NCBI GenBank assembly: GCA_017483765.1
Contig: JAFUVE010000039.1
Coordinates: 1-37,545 of the forward strand
Reading direction: 5' to 3'
Length of the DNA: 37,545 bases
Source of the DNA: Bacteroidaceae bacterium
GTDB lineage: Bacteria > Bacteroidota > Bacteroidia > Bacteroidales > Bacteroidaceae
Under the pieces are notes generated by a model. The model made no database searches, was not told the origin of the DNA, and worked only from the letters and a program-made list of their open reading frames with translations. Shown here in pieces: positions 15,805-23,394 of the stretch (within the stretch, counting starts at the first letter, position 1; every line of letters begins with the position of its first letter). The position numbers and the translations under genes are program-made.

Positions 15805-16992
15805 TTAGTCCTCCTTCACTTTTATGGCACGCTTTGCGCGCTTGTTAATATTGCTCTGAACCACACAGTAGTCAATAAGCGGAGCGAACACGTTCATCAG
15901 CAGGATTGCCAGCATCATGCCCTCCGGATAACCCGGGTTGAGCACACGGATGATAATCGCCATGACGCCGATGAGGAAACCGTAAATCCACTTGCCGCAC
16001 TCTGTACGGGCGGAAGTCACAGGGTCGGTGGCCATAAAGACAGCGCCGAAGCAGAATCCACCAACCGTGAGGTGCTCATACCACTGGAAGTTCTCTGTCA
16101 CCTTGTCCTTGAAGATGAATGCCATGAGCGCACCACCGACGAAGACACTCAGCATCGTCTTCCAGCTTGCCACGCCCGTGATGAGCAGCAGAGCCGCTCC
16201 AAGCGCTATGGCGATGACGCTGGTCTCACCAATGGACCCCGGCATGATACCGGTGATAGTGTCCATAAAGTCAGCAGTCACTGCCACTGGCTTATCTGCC
16301 GTGTTGGCAGCCAGCTCACCAAGCGGTGTAGCCATGGAGTAAGCATCCACATTGCCGCTTACACCTGTGATGCAGTCCATGTAGTTCTGGTTCACCCATA
16401 CCTTGTCGCCCGACATGGTAGAAGGATAAGAGAAAAAGAGGAACGCGCGCGTGACGAGCGCCACGTTGAAGATGTTCATACCGGTTCCGCCGAATATCTC
16501 CTTGGCGAAAATCACTGCGAAGGCAGTTGCTATGGCGATGATCCACAGCGGACAGTTGATTGGCACGATCATCGGAATGAGAATACCGCTGACAAGGAAT
16601 CCCTCATGGATTTCCTCGTTCTTCCACTGTGCCACGGTGAACTCGATTCCGAGTCCGACGAGATAGCTGACCACGATTTTCGGCAGTACGGCAGCCAGGC
16701 CGTAGAAGAAGCTGCTCCAGAAAGCAGGGTCCTGCTCGCCGTTGGCGATATAGTGCCAGTGTCCTACGTTCCACATTCCGAAGAGCAGTGCCGGGGTCAG
16801 TGCGATCACAACAAACGACATGATGCGCTTGGAGTCGATGGCATCATGGATATGAGCTCCTTTGGCCTTGGCCGTGTCGTTGGGGACGTACATGAACGTC
16901 TCGAATCCGTCGAACACCGACCGGAAAGCATGGAGCTTCCCGCCTTCCTGAAACGAAGGCTTGATCTTGTCGAGAAATTTTCTTAAACCCAT
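15805..16992 (-). CDS. nqrB: Na+-translocating NADH:quinone reductase subunit B, 395 aa
   Basis: The largest membrane subunit, which houses riboflavin and a covalent FMN and forms the Na+ path. About ten hydrophobic helices are visible from residue 56 on. The FMN site is S219-M-A-T222 within VDAYSMATPLGEL, a slight variant (Met for Gly) of the usual S-G-A-T. GGTGMNIFNVALVTRAFLFF (about 168-187) is a conserved segment. The N-terminal cytoplasmic part (1-55) is typical. The gene is separated from nqrA by a 131-base gap that contains a 7-base-period array. Confidence 0.96.
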   Translation of the reverse strand: MGLRKFLDKIKPSFQEGGKLHAFRSVFDGFETFMYVPNDTAKAKGAHIHDAIDSKRIMSFVVIALTPALLFGMWNVGHWHYIANGEQDPAFWSSFFYGLAAVLPKIVVSYLVGLGIEFTVAQWKNEEIHEGFLVSGILIPMIVPINCPLWIIAIATAFAVIFAKEIFGGTGMNIFNVALVTRAFLFFSYPSTMSGDKVWVNQNYMDCITGVSGNVDAYSMATPLGELAANTADKPVAVTADFMDTITGIMPGSIGETSVIAIALGAALLLITGVASWKTMLSVFVGGALMAFIFKDKVTENFQWYEHLTVGGFCFGAVFMATDPVTSARTECGKWIYGFLIGVMAIIIRVLNPGYPEGMMLAILLMNVFAPLIDYCVVQSNINKRAKRAIKVKED

Positions 16993-16999
16993 TATTGTT

Positions 17000-17036
17000 A
17001 TTTACGATTTACAAATTTACGATTTACGATTTATTT
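17000..17036. repeat. 7-base-period array (TTTACGA type) between nqrA and nqrB
   Basis: TTTACGA/TTTACAA units recur at 7-8-base steps directly upstream of the nqrB start (ATG at 16992). Same class as the other A/T-rich arrays. Confidence 0.75.
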
Positions 17037-17123
17037 AGAAAATTTTTCTTTTTTCCTCTGTTCCGTTTTGCGGGAAGAAGGCATGGTCGGCAGTCGCAAA
17101 TTTGTTGTTATTATTTCCATGAA

Positions 17124-18473
17124 TTATGCATTTTCCTTGCGGAGCATGTCGAGACCCTCGCGCACGATGCGCTGCAGCTCGAGCTTCGAGCTGTCTACGA
17201 ACTCGGCCATGGCGAAGTCTTCAGGTGCCACCTCATAGATGCCCAGCGCCTCCATGCGGTCGATGTCGCCGGCGATGATGGCCTTGACGAGCTGCTCAGG
17301 GAAGATGTCCATCGGAAAGACGCTGTCGTACTCGCCCGACATGATCATGTGGCGGTAGCCGCCCTTGATTCGTGCGTCGCAAACATATTCCTTCTTCTTG
17401 CCCATGAGCCATGAGAAGTAGGTGCGGCTGGAAGAGAACTGCTTGAATCTCGGCATGATCCATCCGAATGCCTCGTCGGCGTCGTCGCCCTCAGGAATTG
17501 CGGTCACCTCGGTGGTGTGCGCCATGAGGAAGTTGTCAAGCTCTGTCTTCGTGCCGGTGAGCGGGTTGCCGTCGATAAGGCGTACTTTCTTCTCGCTCTT
17601 CACGTTGCCGTCGAGGATGTCGCCGATGCGCTGTCCTACCCTCACCTTGGCGTATGCAGGTTTTTGGATCTCACTGCCTGCCACTGCGATGATGCGTGAG
17701 AAATCCACTTTACCCGTCATCACCACTTTACCGATGAAGATCAGCTCCTCTGGACCGATGGTCCACACGACCTCACCCTTGTTCACTGGATTGAGATGGT
17801 TGATCTGCACGCCTACGTTGCCGGCAGGGCATTTTCCGTCGAAGACGGTCACCTTTGCGTTCTCAGCTTTCAGGATGGCCACTGCAGCACCACGCTTCGC
17901 TCCCAGATAGACCGGAGCGATCTTTGCCAACGCGTCGATACCGGCCTGGAATGCGGCCTCGTTGCCCTTGAGCGCCACCTCGAAGTCGGCAGCCAGCGGC
18001 ATGTCGCAGAAAGTGGAGCAGAAGATGGCCTTCGGCTTGTCCTCCGGGTTAGCCACAACGGCATAGGGACGCTGGTTGATGTAGGCAAAGAGCCCTGCTT
18101 CAAGCAGCAGGCGCATCACGTCGTCCGACGTTGCCTTCGCCAGGTCCAACTTGCCAAAGTCGGCATAGCTCTGGGTGGCGTCAGCCTCAACCTGAATGCT
18201 CAACACCTTGCGGCGGTCACCCCTTGCCACAGCGACTACCTTACCGCTGACTGGAGAGGTGAACTTCACTTCCGGATGCAGCTTGTCTACAAACAAGGCA
18301 TCCCCGGCCTTGACCGTCTCTCCTTCTTTCACAACCACTTTCGGCTTCACACCCACGAAAGCGTCAGGAACGAGTCCGTAGACTTTCGATGACTTGGGCA
18401 CCGTGATTTCCGACGATGGTTTTCCAACGAGATTGACCGTCAGGCCTTTCTTAAGTTTGATTACATTCGCCAT
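17124..18473 (-). CDS. nqrA: Na+-translocating NADH:quinone reductase subunit A, 449 aa
   Basis: NqrA is the cytoplasmic subunit at the quinone-binding side of the complex and has no membrane helix. It opens with the family signature IKLKKGLTVNLVGKP (residues 5-19) and contains the biotinyl-like KPKVVVKEGETVKAGDALFVDK stretch (about 44-65) and VGVQINHLNPV (about 220-230). The length agrees with the family. It is the first gene of the nqr operon; the -7 box at 18530-18537 gives a leader of about 50 bases. Its neighbours complete a full six-subunit set in canonical order. Confidence 0.96.
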   Translation of the reverse strand: MANVIKLKKGLTVNLVGKPSSEITVPKSSKVYGLVPDAFVGVKPKVVVKEGETVKAGDALFVDKLHPEVKFTSPVSGKVVAVARGDRRKVLSIQVEADATQSYADFGKLDLAKATSDDVMRLLLEAGLFAYINQRPYAVVANPEDKPKAIFCSTFCDMPLAADFEVALKGNEAAFQAGIDALAKIAPVYLGAKRGAAVAILKAENAKVTVFDGKCPAGNVGVQINHLNPVNKGEVVWTIGPEELIFIGKVVMTGKVDFSRIIAVAGSEIQKPAYAKVRVGQRIGDILDGNVKSEKKVRLIDGNPLTGTKTELDNFLMAHTTEVTAIPEGDDADEAFGWIMPRFKQFSSSRTYFSWLMGKKKEYVCDARIKGGYRHMIMSGEYDSVFPMDIFPEQLVKAIIAGDIDRMEALGIYEVAPEDFAMAEFVDSSKLELQRIVREGLDMLRKENA

Positions 18474-18529
18474 AAATTAAAAATTATGATTTTTTGGTAT
18501 ACTTTTTTCTTTCCACATGAATGAAAGTG

Positions 18530-18537
18530 CAAAGTTA
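18530..18537 (-). promoter_or_regulatory. -7 box of the nqrABCDEF operon
   Basis: The minus strand reads TAACTTTGC, identical to the boxes of rplM and of the giant surface protein. A good -33 TTTG is not seen at the expected spacing. Confidence 0.65.
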
Positions 18538-18671
18538 CAAAATAAAAAGAAGAATAAGAAAGGAAAAAGGATAATTTTTAAAAATTGTAAAAAAATTGAG
18601 GGGTGAAAAGGAGTATTTAAATGAAGAATCATTTATAGCGGAACGAGACACATAGCGCAAATGCAGAAGTG

Positions 18672-18836
18672 CATTCGTCAAGAAAAGTGTGGAAAACAAG
18701 CCAACATTCGTCAAGAAAAATGTGAAGAACGGGCTAACATTCGTCAAGAAAAGTGTGGAATACAATCAATTATTCGTCAAGAAAAGTGTAGAAAATATAC
18801 AATTATTCGTCAAGAAAAGTGTAAAAAATTTTGTTA
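18672..18836. repeat. 33-base tandem repeat, five units
   Basis: Five consecutive 33-base units begin at 18672, 18705, 18738, 18771 and 18804. The first 20 bases (from CATTCGTCAAGAAAAGTGT) are well conserved, the last 13 vary. Because 33 is divisible by 3, both strands stay open: plus-strand 18661-18852 would give 11-residue repeats starting IRQEKC, minus-strand 18535-18765 repeats of FLTN. Neither frame has a recognisable promoter or composition of a normal protein, so I call the repeat and not a gene. The block abuts the broken HAD gene. Confidence 0.9.
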
Positions 18837-18848
18837 TTTAGTTACAAA

Positions 18849-19118
18849 TTAGTCAGCCTCAGCAATGAAGAGTGTGTCGATGTTTTTCATGAAACGAAGA
18901 ATACGCGCCTCGTTGTTGTTCGACAGCAGGAGCGTGCGGAAGCCCATGTCGTGAAGGCGCACGAACAACTCGTCCACCCGTGGCGTGGAGTCAGCGCCAT
19001 GGGGGACGAGCGTGTTGTCGATGTCGAAGATAAGCGCACGGCATCCATTGTCGTATAGCCGTCGGTAATCTATTGAGAAGACATCCTCAACGTAGTCCGA
19101 AGGAAAGAAGGTTTTCAG
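18849..19118 (-). pseudogene. Truncated YqeG-like HAD phosphatase
   Basis: The minus strand encodes 89 residues from CTG at 19118 to TAA at 18849. They contain the HAD motif I FDIDNTLV and motif II LLLSNNNEAR, spaced as in YqeG-type (class IIIA) phosphatases, and an N-terminal TFFPSDYVEDVFSIDYRRL typical of that family. Motifs III (Lys) and IV (GDQ..TD) are missing; a complete protein is about 165-180 residues. There is no ATG/GTG/TTG start: the codon before the first family-like residue is TAA and the upstream sequence is a 7-base-period array. The 3' break is next to the 33-base tandem repeat. Both ends are therefore lost to repeats. A short functional peptide is unlikely. Confidence 0.75.
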
Positions 19119-19157
19119 TTATCAGTTTTCAGTTATCAGTTTTCAGTTATCAGCTTT
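19111..19157. repeat. 7-base-period array (GTTTTCA/GTTATCA alternating)
   Basis: GTTTTCA and GTTATCA alternate three times, then GCTTTTT. The array lies between the stop codon of the DUF805 gene and the broken 5' end of the HAD fragment, overlapping the first residues of the latter. Confidence 0.85.
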
Positions 19158-19158
19158 T

Positions 19159-19890
19159 TCAGCGGAAATTGGAAGGAACAGCGCCTGTGTCAGGATATTT
19201 CTGAGAAGGGCCGTACTCGTTGGTGCCTTTCTGGCTGTCCGTGCAGTTGAACACAAGGAACATAATCCCGATGGCGATGGCAGCCAACACCATCACGACG
19301 ATGACGAGACCCGGGATGTTGAGCAGCCCCGCATAGCCATAGAACGCAGTCACGTCAATCCCCATCTTGATGTATTCCTCCCTGACGTCGGGTATGTTGA
19401 CAATCACGAAAACCACCAAATAAAGGAGGGCCACAATGCCAAACACGCCGGCAAGCACCTGTGTCCAGATCCAGTGGCCGCTGCGTCCGATATCGTGCAG
19501 CCGTCGGCACTGAAGCGCGAGGTTAGGGATGAAAAACACCAATGAAATAAGATTGGACACCAAAGGCATTTGGAACATACTGACAACAAAGCCTACGATA
19601 AACTGGAAAAGCATGGCATACCAAAATTCCGAACGACGCGAACGGCCCTCGAATGTGGCAAACTGAGAGAAGAAGAGCTTGATGCTGCCCACAAACCCCG
19701 GAGACGGACCGACCTGACCCTGAGGCATCTGGGGCATGCCGTTTGGCGGAGGATAGCCACCAGGATACTGACTGCCAGGCTGAAAACCTGGATTCGGTTG
19801 AAAACCACCATATGGAGGCTGCTGGCCACCACCCATATTGCCCTGAGGCTGCTGGCCGGGGGTTCCTCCCCACTGATTGTTATCACTCAT
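19159..19890 (-). CDS. DUF805 inner-membrane protein with Pro/Gly/Gln-rich N-terminus, 243 aa
   Basis: From the ATG at 19890 the first 60 or so residues are Gly/Pro/Gln-rich low complexity (GGQQPPYGGFQPNPGFQPG). The DUF805 core follows: FEGRSRRSEFWYAMLF (about residues 75-90), several membrane helices, RRLHDIGRSGHWIW (about 129-142) and CTDSQKGTNEYGPSQKYP near the end. All are hallmarks of this family of small membrane proteins of unknown function. The frame is open to 19941, but a -7 promoter box at 19931-19938 lies within that extension, which fixes the start at 19890. It is transcribed divergently from the GH127 gene. Confidence 0.88.
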   Translation of the reverse strand: MSDNNQWGGTPGQQPQGNMGGGQQPPYGGFQPNPGFQPGSQYPGGYPPPNGMPQMPQGQVGPSPGFVGSIKLFFSQFATFEGRSRRSEFWYAMLFQFIVGFVVSMFQMPLVSNLISLVFFIPNLALQCRRLHDIGRSGHWIWTQVLAGVFGIVALLYLVVFVIVNIPDVREEYIKMGIDVTAFYGYAGLLNIPGLVIVVMVLAAIAIGIMFLVFNCTDSQKGTNEYGPSQKYPDTGAVPSNFR

Positions 19891-19930
19891 AATTTTATAG
19901 TTTTTGCAACAATTAATATCAAAATAAAAG

Positions 19931-19938
19931 CAAAGGTA
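19931..19938 (-). promoter_or_regulatory. -7 box of the DUF805 gene
   Basis: The minus strand reads TACCTTTGC, matching TAnnTTTG. TTTG is found 23 bases further upstream, slightly too far for an ideal -33 box. The predicted transcript start is about 35 bases before ATG 19890. Confidence 0.6.
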
Positions 19939-19981
19939 CAAAAAAAATGTAAATTATAAAGCAAAATCGCAAAATTGTTTG

Positions 19982-19989
19982 TATCTTTG
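19982..19989 (+). promoter_or_regulatory. -7 box of the GH127 gene
   Basis: TATCTTTGC matches TAnnTTTG. It is divergent from the DUF805 promoter, 43 bases away. The resulting leader is about 140 bases and contains small inverted repeats (TATGCC/GGCATA at about 20040-20056). Confidence 0.65.
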
Positions 19990-20131
19990 CACTAATTTAC
20001 GCCCAGCGCTGACAAAATGGTAGGATTCCTGCCGTTTTTTATGCCATGAAGGCATAGCAGCGCCAGAGCACAAGGACAACTGTGCAGCACAGCCAAAGAA
20101 TGCATGACCACAAACTAAAAACATCCTTTTT

Positions 20132-23100
20132 ATGAGACAGCTTATCAACAGGTTTTTCCTTACAATGACGGTCGTTTTATCGCCATTGCTCGCATATGGA
20201 CAGAGCGAACTCTATCCTCAGCATTTCAATCTGGAGGAAGTGACACTGCTCGACTCGCCATTCAAGACAGCAATGGGCATCAACGACAAGCTGCTGCTTG
20301 AATATGACGCCGACCGCCTGCTTGCACCGTTTGTACGGGAGGCAGGACTGACGAAGAAAGCAGGGAAATACCAGAACTGGCTCAACGAGCATCCAAGCTT
20401 TTCAAACTGGGGACTCAGCAGCTGGTCGCTCGAAGGACATGTGGGAGGACACTACCTCACCGCACTCGCACTGGCCTATGCCGCCAGCGACGACACGACG
20501 GTGAAAACCAAGATGAAAGCCCGTCTCGACTATATGCTCGACATCCTCAAAGACTGCCAGGATGCCTACAAGGGAAACACCGCAGGAATGGAAGGATTCA
20601 TCGGCGGACAGCCCATCACCCAAATATGGACCGGACTATACGCCAACAACCTGCAGCCGTTCAGGCAGTACGGAGGATGGGTGCCGTTCTATTGTCAGCA
20701 CAAGGTGCTGGCTGGACTGCGCGACGCATGGATCTACACCGGAAGCGAGCTGGCACGCGATCTGTACAAGGGCGTGTGCGACTGGGCTGTCAACGTGGTC
20801 AGCCATCTGAGCGACAGCGACATGCAGAACGTGCTGGGATGGGAACATGGAGGTATGAACGAGACCCTCGTAGACGCAGCCACACTCTTCAACGACAGCC
20901 GGTACCTGACAGCAGCCGTGAAATACAGCCACCGGCAGATGCTCGACGGCATGCAGACGCTGAACAAGAGTTTCCTCGACGGCAAGCATGCCAACACCCA
21001 ACTGCCCAAATACATCGGATTCGAACGAATATACCAGGAATACGTGAGACGCGGACAAGGAGCCAGCGCAACGGCCTACAAGACAGCGGCGCACAACTTC
21101 TGGAAAGACGTGGCAGAGAACCGCACCGTCTGCATCGGTGGCAACAGCGTGAGCGAACACTTCCAGTCGGCTGCCAACGGAGCCCAGTACATCAACAACC
21201 TGGAGGGACCGGAGAGCTGCAACACCAACAACATGATGAAATTCTGCGAGTACCTCTTCGACGAGACTCACGACGCACGCTATGTGGATTTCTACGAGAG
21301 CGCCATGCTCAACCACATACTCTCCACGCAGGATCCAAAGACTGGCGGATACGTCTATTTCACCACCCTACGCCCTCAAAGCTACCGCATCTACTCCCAA
21401 GTGAACCAGGGAATGTGGTGCTGCGTGGGAACCGGCATGGAGAACCACTCCAAATACGGGCATTTCATCTACACACACTCAGAGGACAACAGCACGCTGT
21501 ACGTCAACCTGTTCACCGCGTCTAAACTGAAGTCCGACCGCTTCGGACTCACACAGCAGACCCGGTTCCCCTATGAGCAGGCAACCACCATCACCGTGGA
21601 CAAGGGCGGACTGTTCACCCTCGCTATCCGACATCCCTCATGGGCAGGGAAAGCATTCAGCATCAGCGTGAACGGAGCAGCCGTCAACACAGCCGTGCAA
21701 GAAGGCAAAGGCTCTTACGTGGAAATCAACCGCCAATGGGCCGAGGGCGACGTGGTGGTGGTGACACTGCCTATGTCGCTCAGATACGAGGCTTGCCCCA
21801 ACTACACCGACTACATCGCATTCAAATACGGACCGGTACTGCTGGCAGCTCAGACCACCGCCACCAGCCAGGCCAATGCCCGGACAAGCGGACTGAAATA
21901 CGAGAGCCTGAAAAACGAATATGCAGGAGAAGGACGTATGGACCACTCTCCCGGCGCCATGGCATCCAGCCTCAGTCTCTCTTCGGCACCGCTCCTCATC
22001 GGAGAACGCAGCGACGTGCTCAGCCGCATCACCACTCTCGACGACAGCCCGTCGACACTCACATTCGACATCGACGCATCCAGCGACAAGAGCACGGGAG
22101 GATGGACCACACTGAAGCTCGTACCGTTCTACACCATACACCATGCACGCTACCAGTGCTACTGGTATCAGCAGACGGAGGACGGCTATGCACAGAGCGA
22201 CATGGGAAAGGCTGACGCAGCCGCAGCGGCCCTCAAGGCAAGGACCATCGACTTTGTTGCCACTGGCGAACAGCAGAGCGAGGCAGGACACGACGCCCTG
22301 TACAAGAACTCCTCGAACGGAAACTACCAGAACGAGACCTACCGCGACTGCTCGTCGGGAGGATTCATACAATACACGCTGGCCAATCCCGACCACCTGA
22401 CCGACAGCCTGTCGGTGATGTGCCGGTTCACAACAGCTGACAAAGACCGCATATGCAACATCTACATCGACGGCCAGCTGCTCGTGGAAGGCTACAAAGT
22501 GCCGTCATCGGTGAAGGGAGCCGACAGCAACGGATTCTATAATGTGGAGTTCGAACTGCCGAAATCCTTCCTGACCGACAAGGACGGAAACGTGAAAGAG
22601 AAGCTGGTGTTCAAAATCGAGCCGGCTGGCAGCTACCACGCACCCGGACTCTACTACCTCAGGCTGATGAGAGGATACGACAACAAGGCCTACGTCTTTC
22701 GGGCACCCGATTGGGTGACGGGCGACGCAGGCCGTGTCGCACAAAACAGAATCAGTTACGACACGGCACAGAACACCATCACCATCAAAGCGACAGGCGA
22801 CAACAACGTTTGCCTGTCGCTTGATTATAATAACTGCGAATACTACGTGGACAGCAAGCTGAAATACCTGCTGGTGCGCGGAAGCAAGCTGAACACAAGC
22901 AGCAAGAAAAGCTACCTCTGGTGGCTCAACGGCGTGAACAAAGGGAGCAGCGTGGAGCCTTCGTTCAAAGGAACCACCGACGAGGGCGAGCAGGTGGTGG
23001 CATGGAAGCTGAGCGACAACAACCTCGACGCCAACTGCCAGGGCGACAGATGGAGCGTGTGCCAGGGAATGACCATCTTCGGACTGACAGCACGGAGCGG

Positions 23101-23335
23101 AACCGCTGTCATCAGCGACATCACTTTCGTGGAGTCCGTGGAAGACTACATGGAAAGACTGAAACTGACTGTCGGAGACGTCAACGAGGACAAGATTGTG
23201 GACATCAGCGACATCGTGGCCGTCATCAACCAAATCGCCGGGACAAACACATACAGATATGCCGACGTCAACGGCGACAAGAACGTGGACATCAGCGACA
23301 TCGTCGCCATCATCAACATCATCGCAAAAAATTAG
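20132..23335 (+). CDS. Secreted GH127 (beta-L-arabinofuranosidase-type) glycosidase with dockerin-like tail, 1067 aa
   Basis: A signal peptide (residues 1-23, ending LLAYGQ) is followed by a GH127 (formerly DUF1680) catalytic region of about 600 residues. FNLEEVTLLDSPF is the usual family opening, and GLSSWSLEGHVGGHYLTALA (about 91-110) lines the site. The zinc/nucleophile set of HypBA1 is recognisable: E361-x-C363 and the pair C430-C431 in MWCCVGTGMENHSKYG. Known members remove beta-L-arabinofuranose from plant glycoproteins or pectin side chains; the exact sugar here is uncertain. Residues about 610-1010 form beta-rich accessory modules. The last 55 residues hold two dockerin-like calcium loops, DVNEDKIVDISD and DVNGDKNVDISD. 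No SusC/SusD pair or other glycan gene is adjacent. iorA starts 59 bases downstream on the same strand with no clear terminator between. Confidence 0.9.
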   Translation: MRQLINRFFLTMTVVLSPLLAYGQSELYPQHFNLEEVTLLDSPFKTAMGINDKLLLEYDADRLLAPFVREAGLTKKAGKYQNWLNEHPSFSNWGLSSWSLEGHVGGHYLTALALAYAASDDTTVKTKMKARLDYMLDILKDCQDAYKGNTAGMEGFIGGQPITQIWTGLYANNLQPFRQYGGWVPFYCQHKVLAGLRDAWIYTGSELARDLYKGVCDWAVNVVSHLSDSDMQNVLGWEHGGMNETLVDAATLFNDSRYLTAAVKYSHRQMLDGMQTLNKSFLDGKHANTQLPKYIGFERIYQEYVRRGQGASATAYKTAAHNFWKDVAENRTVCIGGNSVSEHFQSAANGAQYINNLEGPESCNTNNMMKFCEYLFDETHDARYVDFYESAMLNHILSTQDPKTGGYVYFTTLRPQSYRIYSQVNQGMWCCVGTGMENHSKYGHFIYTHSEDNSTLYVNLFTASKLKSDRFGLTQQTRFPYEQATTITVDKGGLFTLAIRHPSWAGKAFSISVNGAAVNTAVQEGKGSYVEINRQWAEGDVVVVTLPMSLRYEACPNYTDYIAFKYGPVLLAAQTTATSQANARTSGLKYESLKNEYAGEGRMDHSPGAMASSLSLSSAPLLIGERSDVLSRITTLDDSPSTLTFDIDASSDKSTGGWTTLKLVPFYTIHHARYQCYWYQQTEDGYAQSDMGKADAAAAALKARTIDFVATGEQQSEAGHDALYKNSSNGNYQNETYRDCSSGGFIQYTLANPDHLTDSLSVMCRFTTADKDRICNIYIDGQLLVEGYKVPSSVKGADSNGFYNVEFELPKSFLTDKDGNVKEKLVFKIEPAGSYHAPGLYYLRLMRGYDNKAYVFRAPDWVTGDAGRVAQNRISYDTAQNTITIKATGDNNVCLSLDYNNCEYYVDSKLKYLLVRGSKLNTSSKKSYLWWLNGVNKGSSVEPSFKGTTDEGEQVVAWKLSDNNLDANCQGDRWSVCQGMTIFGLTARSGTAVISDITFVESVEDYMERLKLTVGDVNEDKIVDISDIVAVINQIAGTNTYRYADVNGDKNVDISDIVAIINIIAKN

Positions 23336-23340
23336 AAAAA

Positions 23341-23366
23341 ACCCCGGAATATCCGGGAAACAACCC
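23341..23366. repeat. Short CCGGAATA/CCGGGA remnant before iorA
   Basis: ACCCCGGAATATCCGGGA is a small inverted repeat and resembles one or two units of the 9-base-period TCCGGA arrays. It lies just past the GH127 stop and is not followed by a T run. Confidence 0.4.
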
Positions 23367-23394
23367 AGCATACACAAATCATAAAAAATACAAA

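Noticed and set aside
16072-16986. Long plus-strand frame of 304 codons opposite nqrB
   Set aside because: It is antisense to a fully conserved nqrB; its product has no recognisable features. The same applies to other long antisense frames opposite nqrF, GH127 and iorA.
18661-18852. 63-residue repeat protein (IRQEKC units) on the plus strand
   Set aside because: The frame is a by-product of a 33-base repeat that is open on both strands; no promoter or known family supports it.
22921-23394. N-terminal extension of iorA into the GH127 gene
   Set aside because: The extension is Arg/Gln/His-rich, out of frame with the conserved dockerin-like region, and unlike any IorA; the family N-terminus starts at 23395.
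23336-23394. Terminator between GH127 and iorA
   Set aside because: The CCGGAATATCCGG inverted repeat is short and is not followed by a T run.
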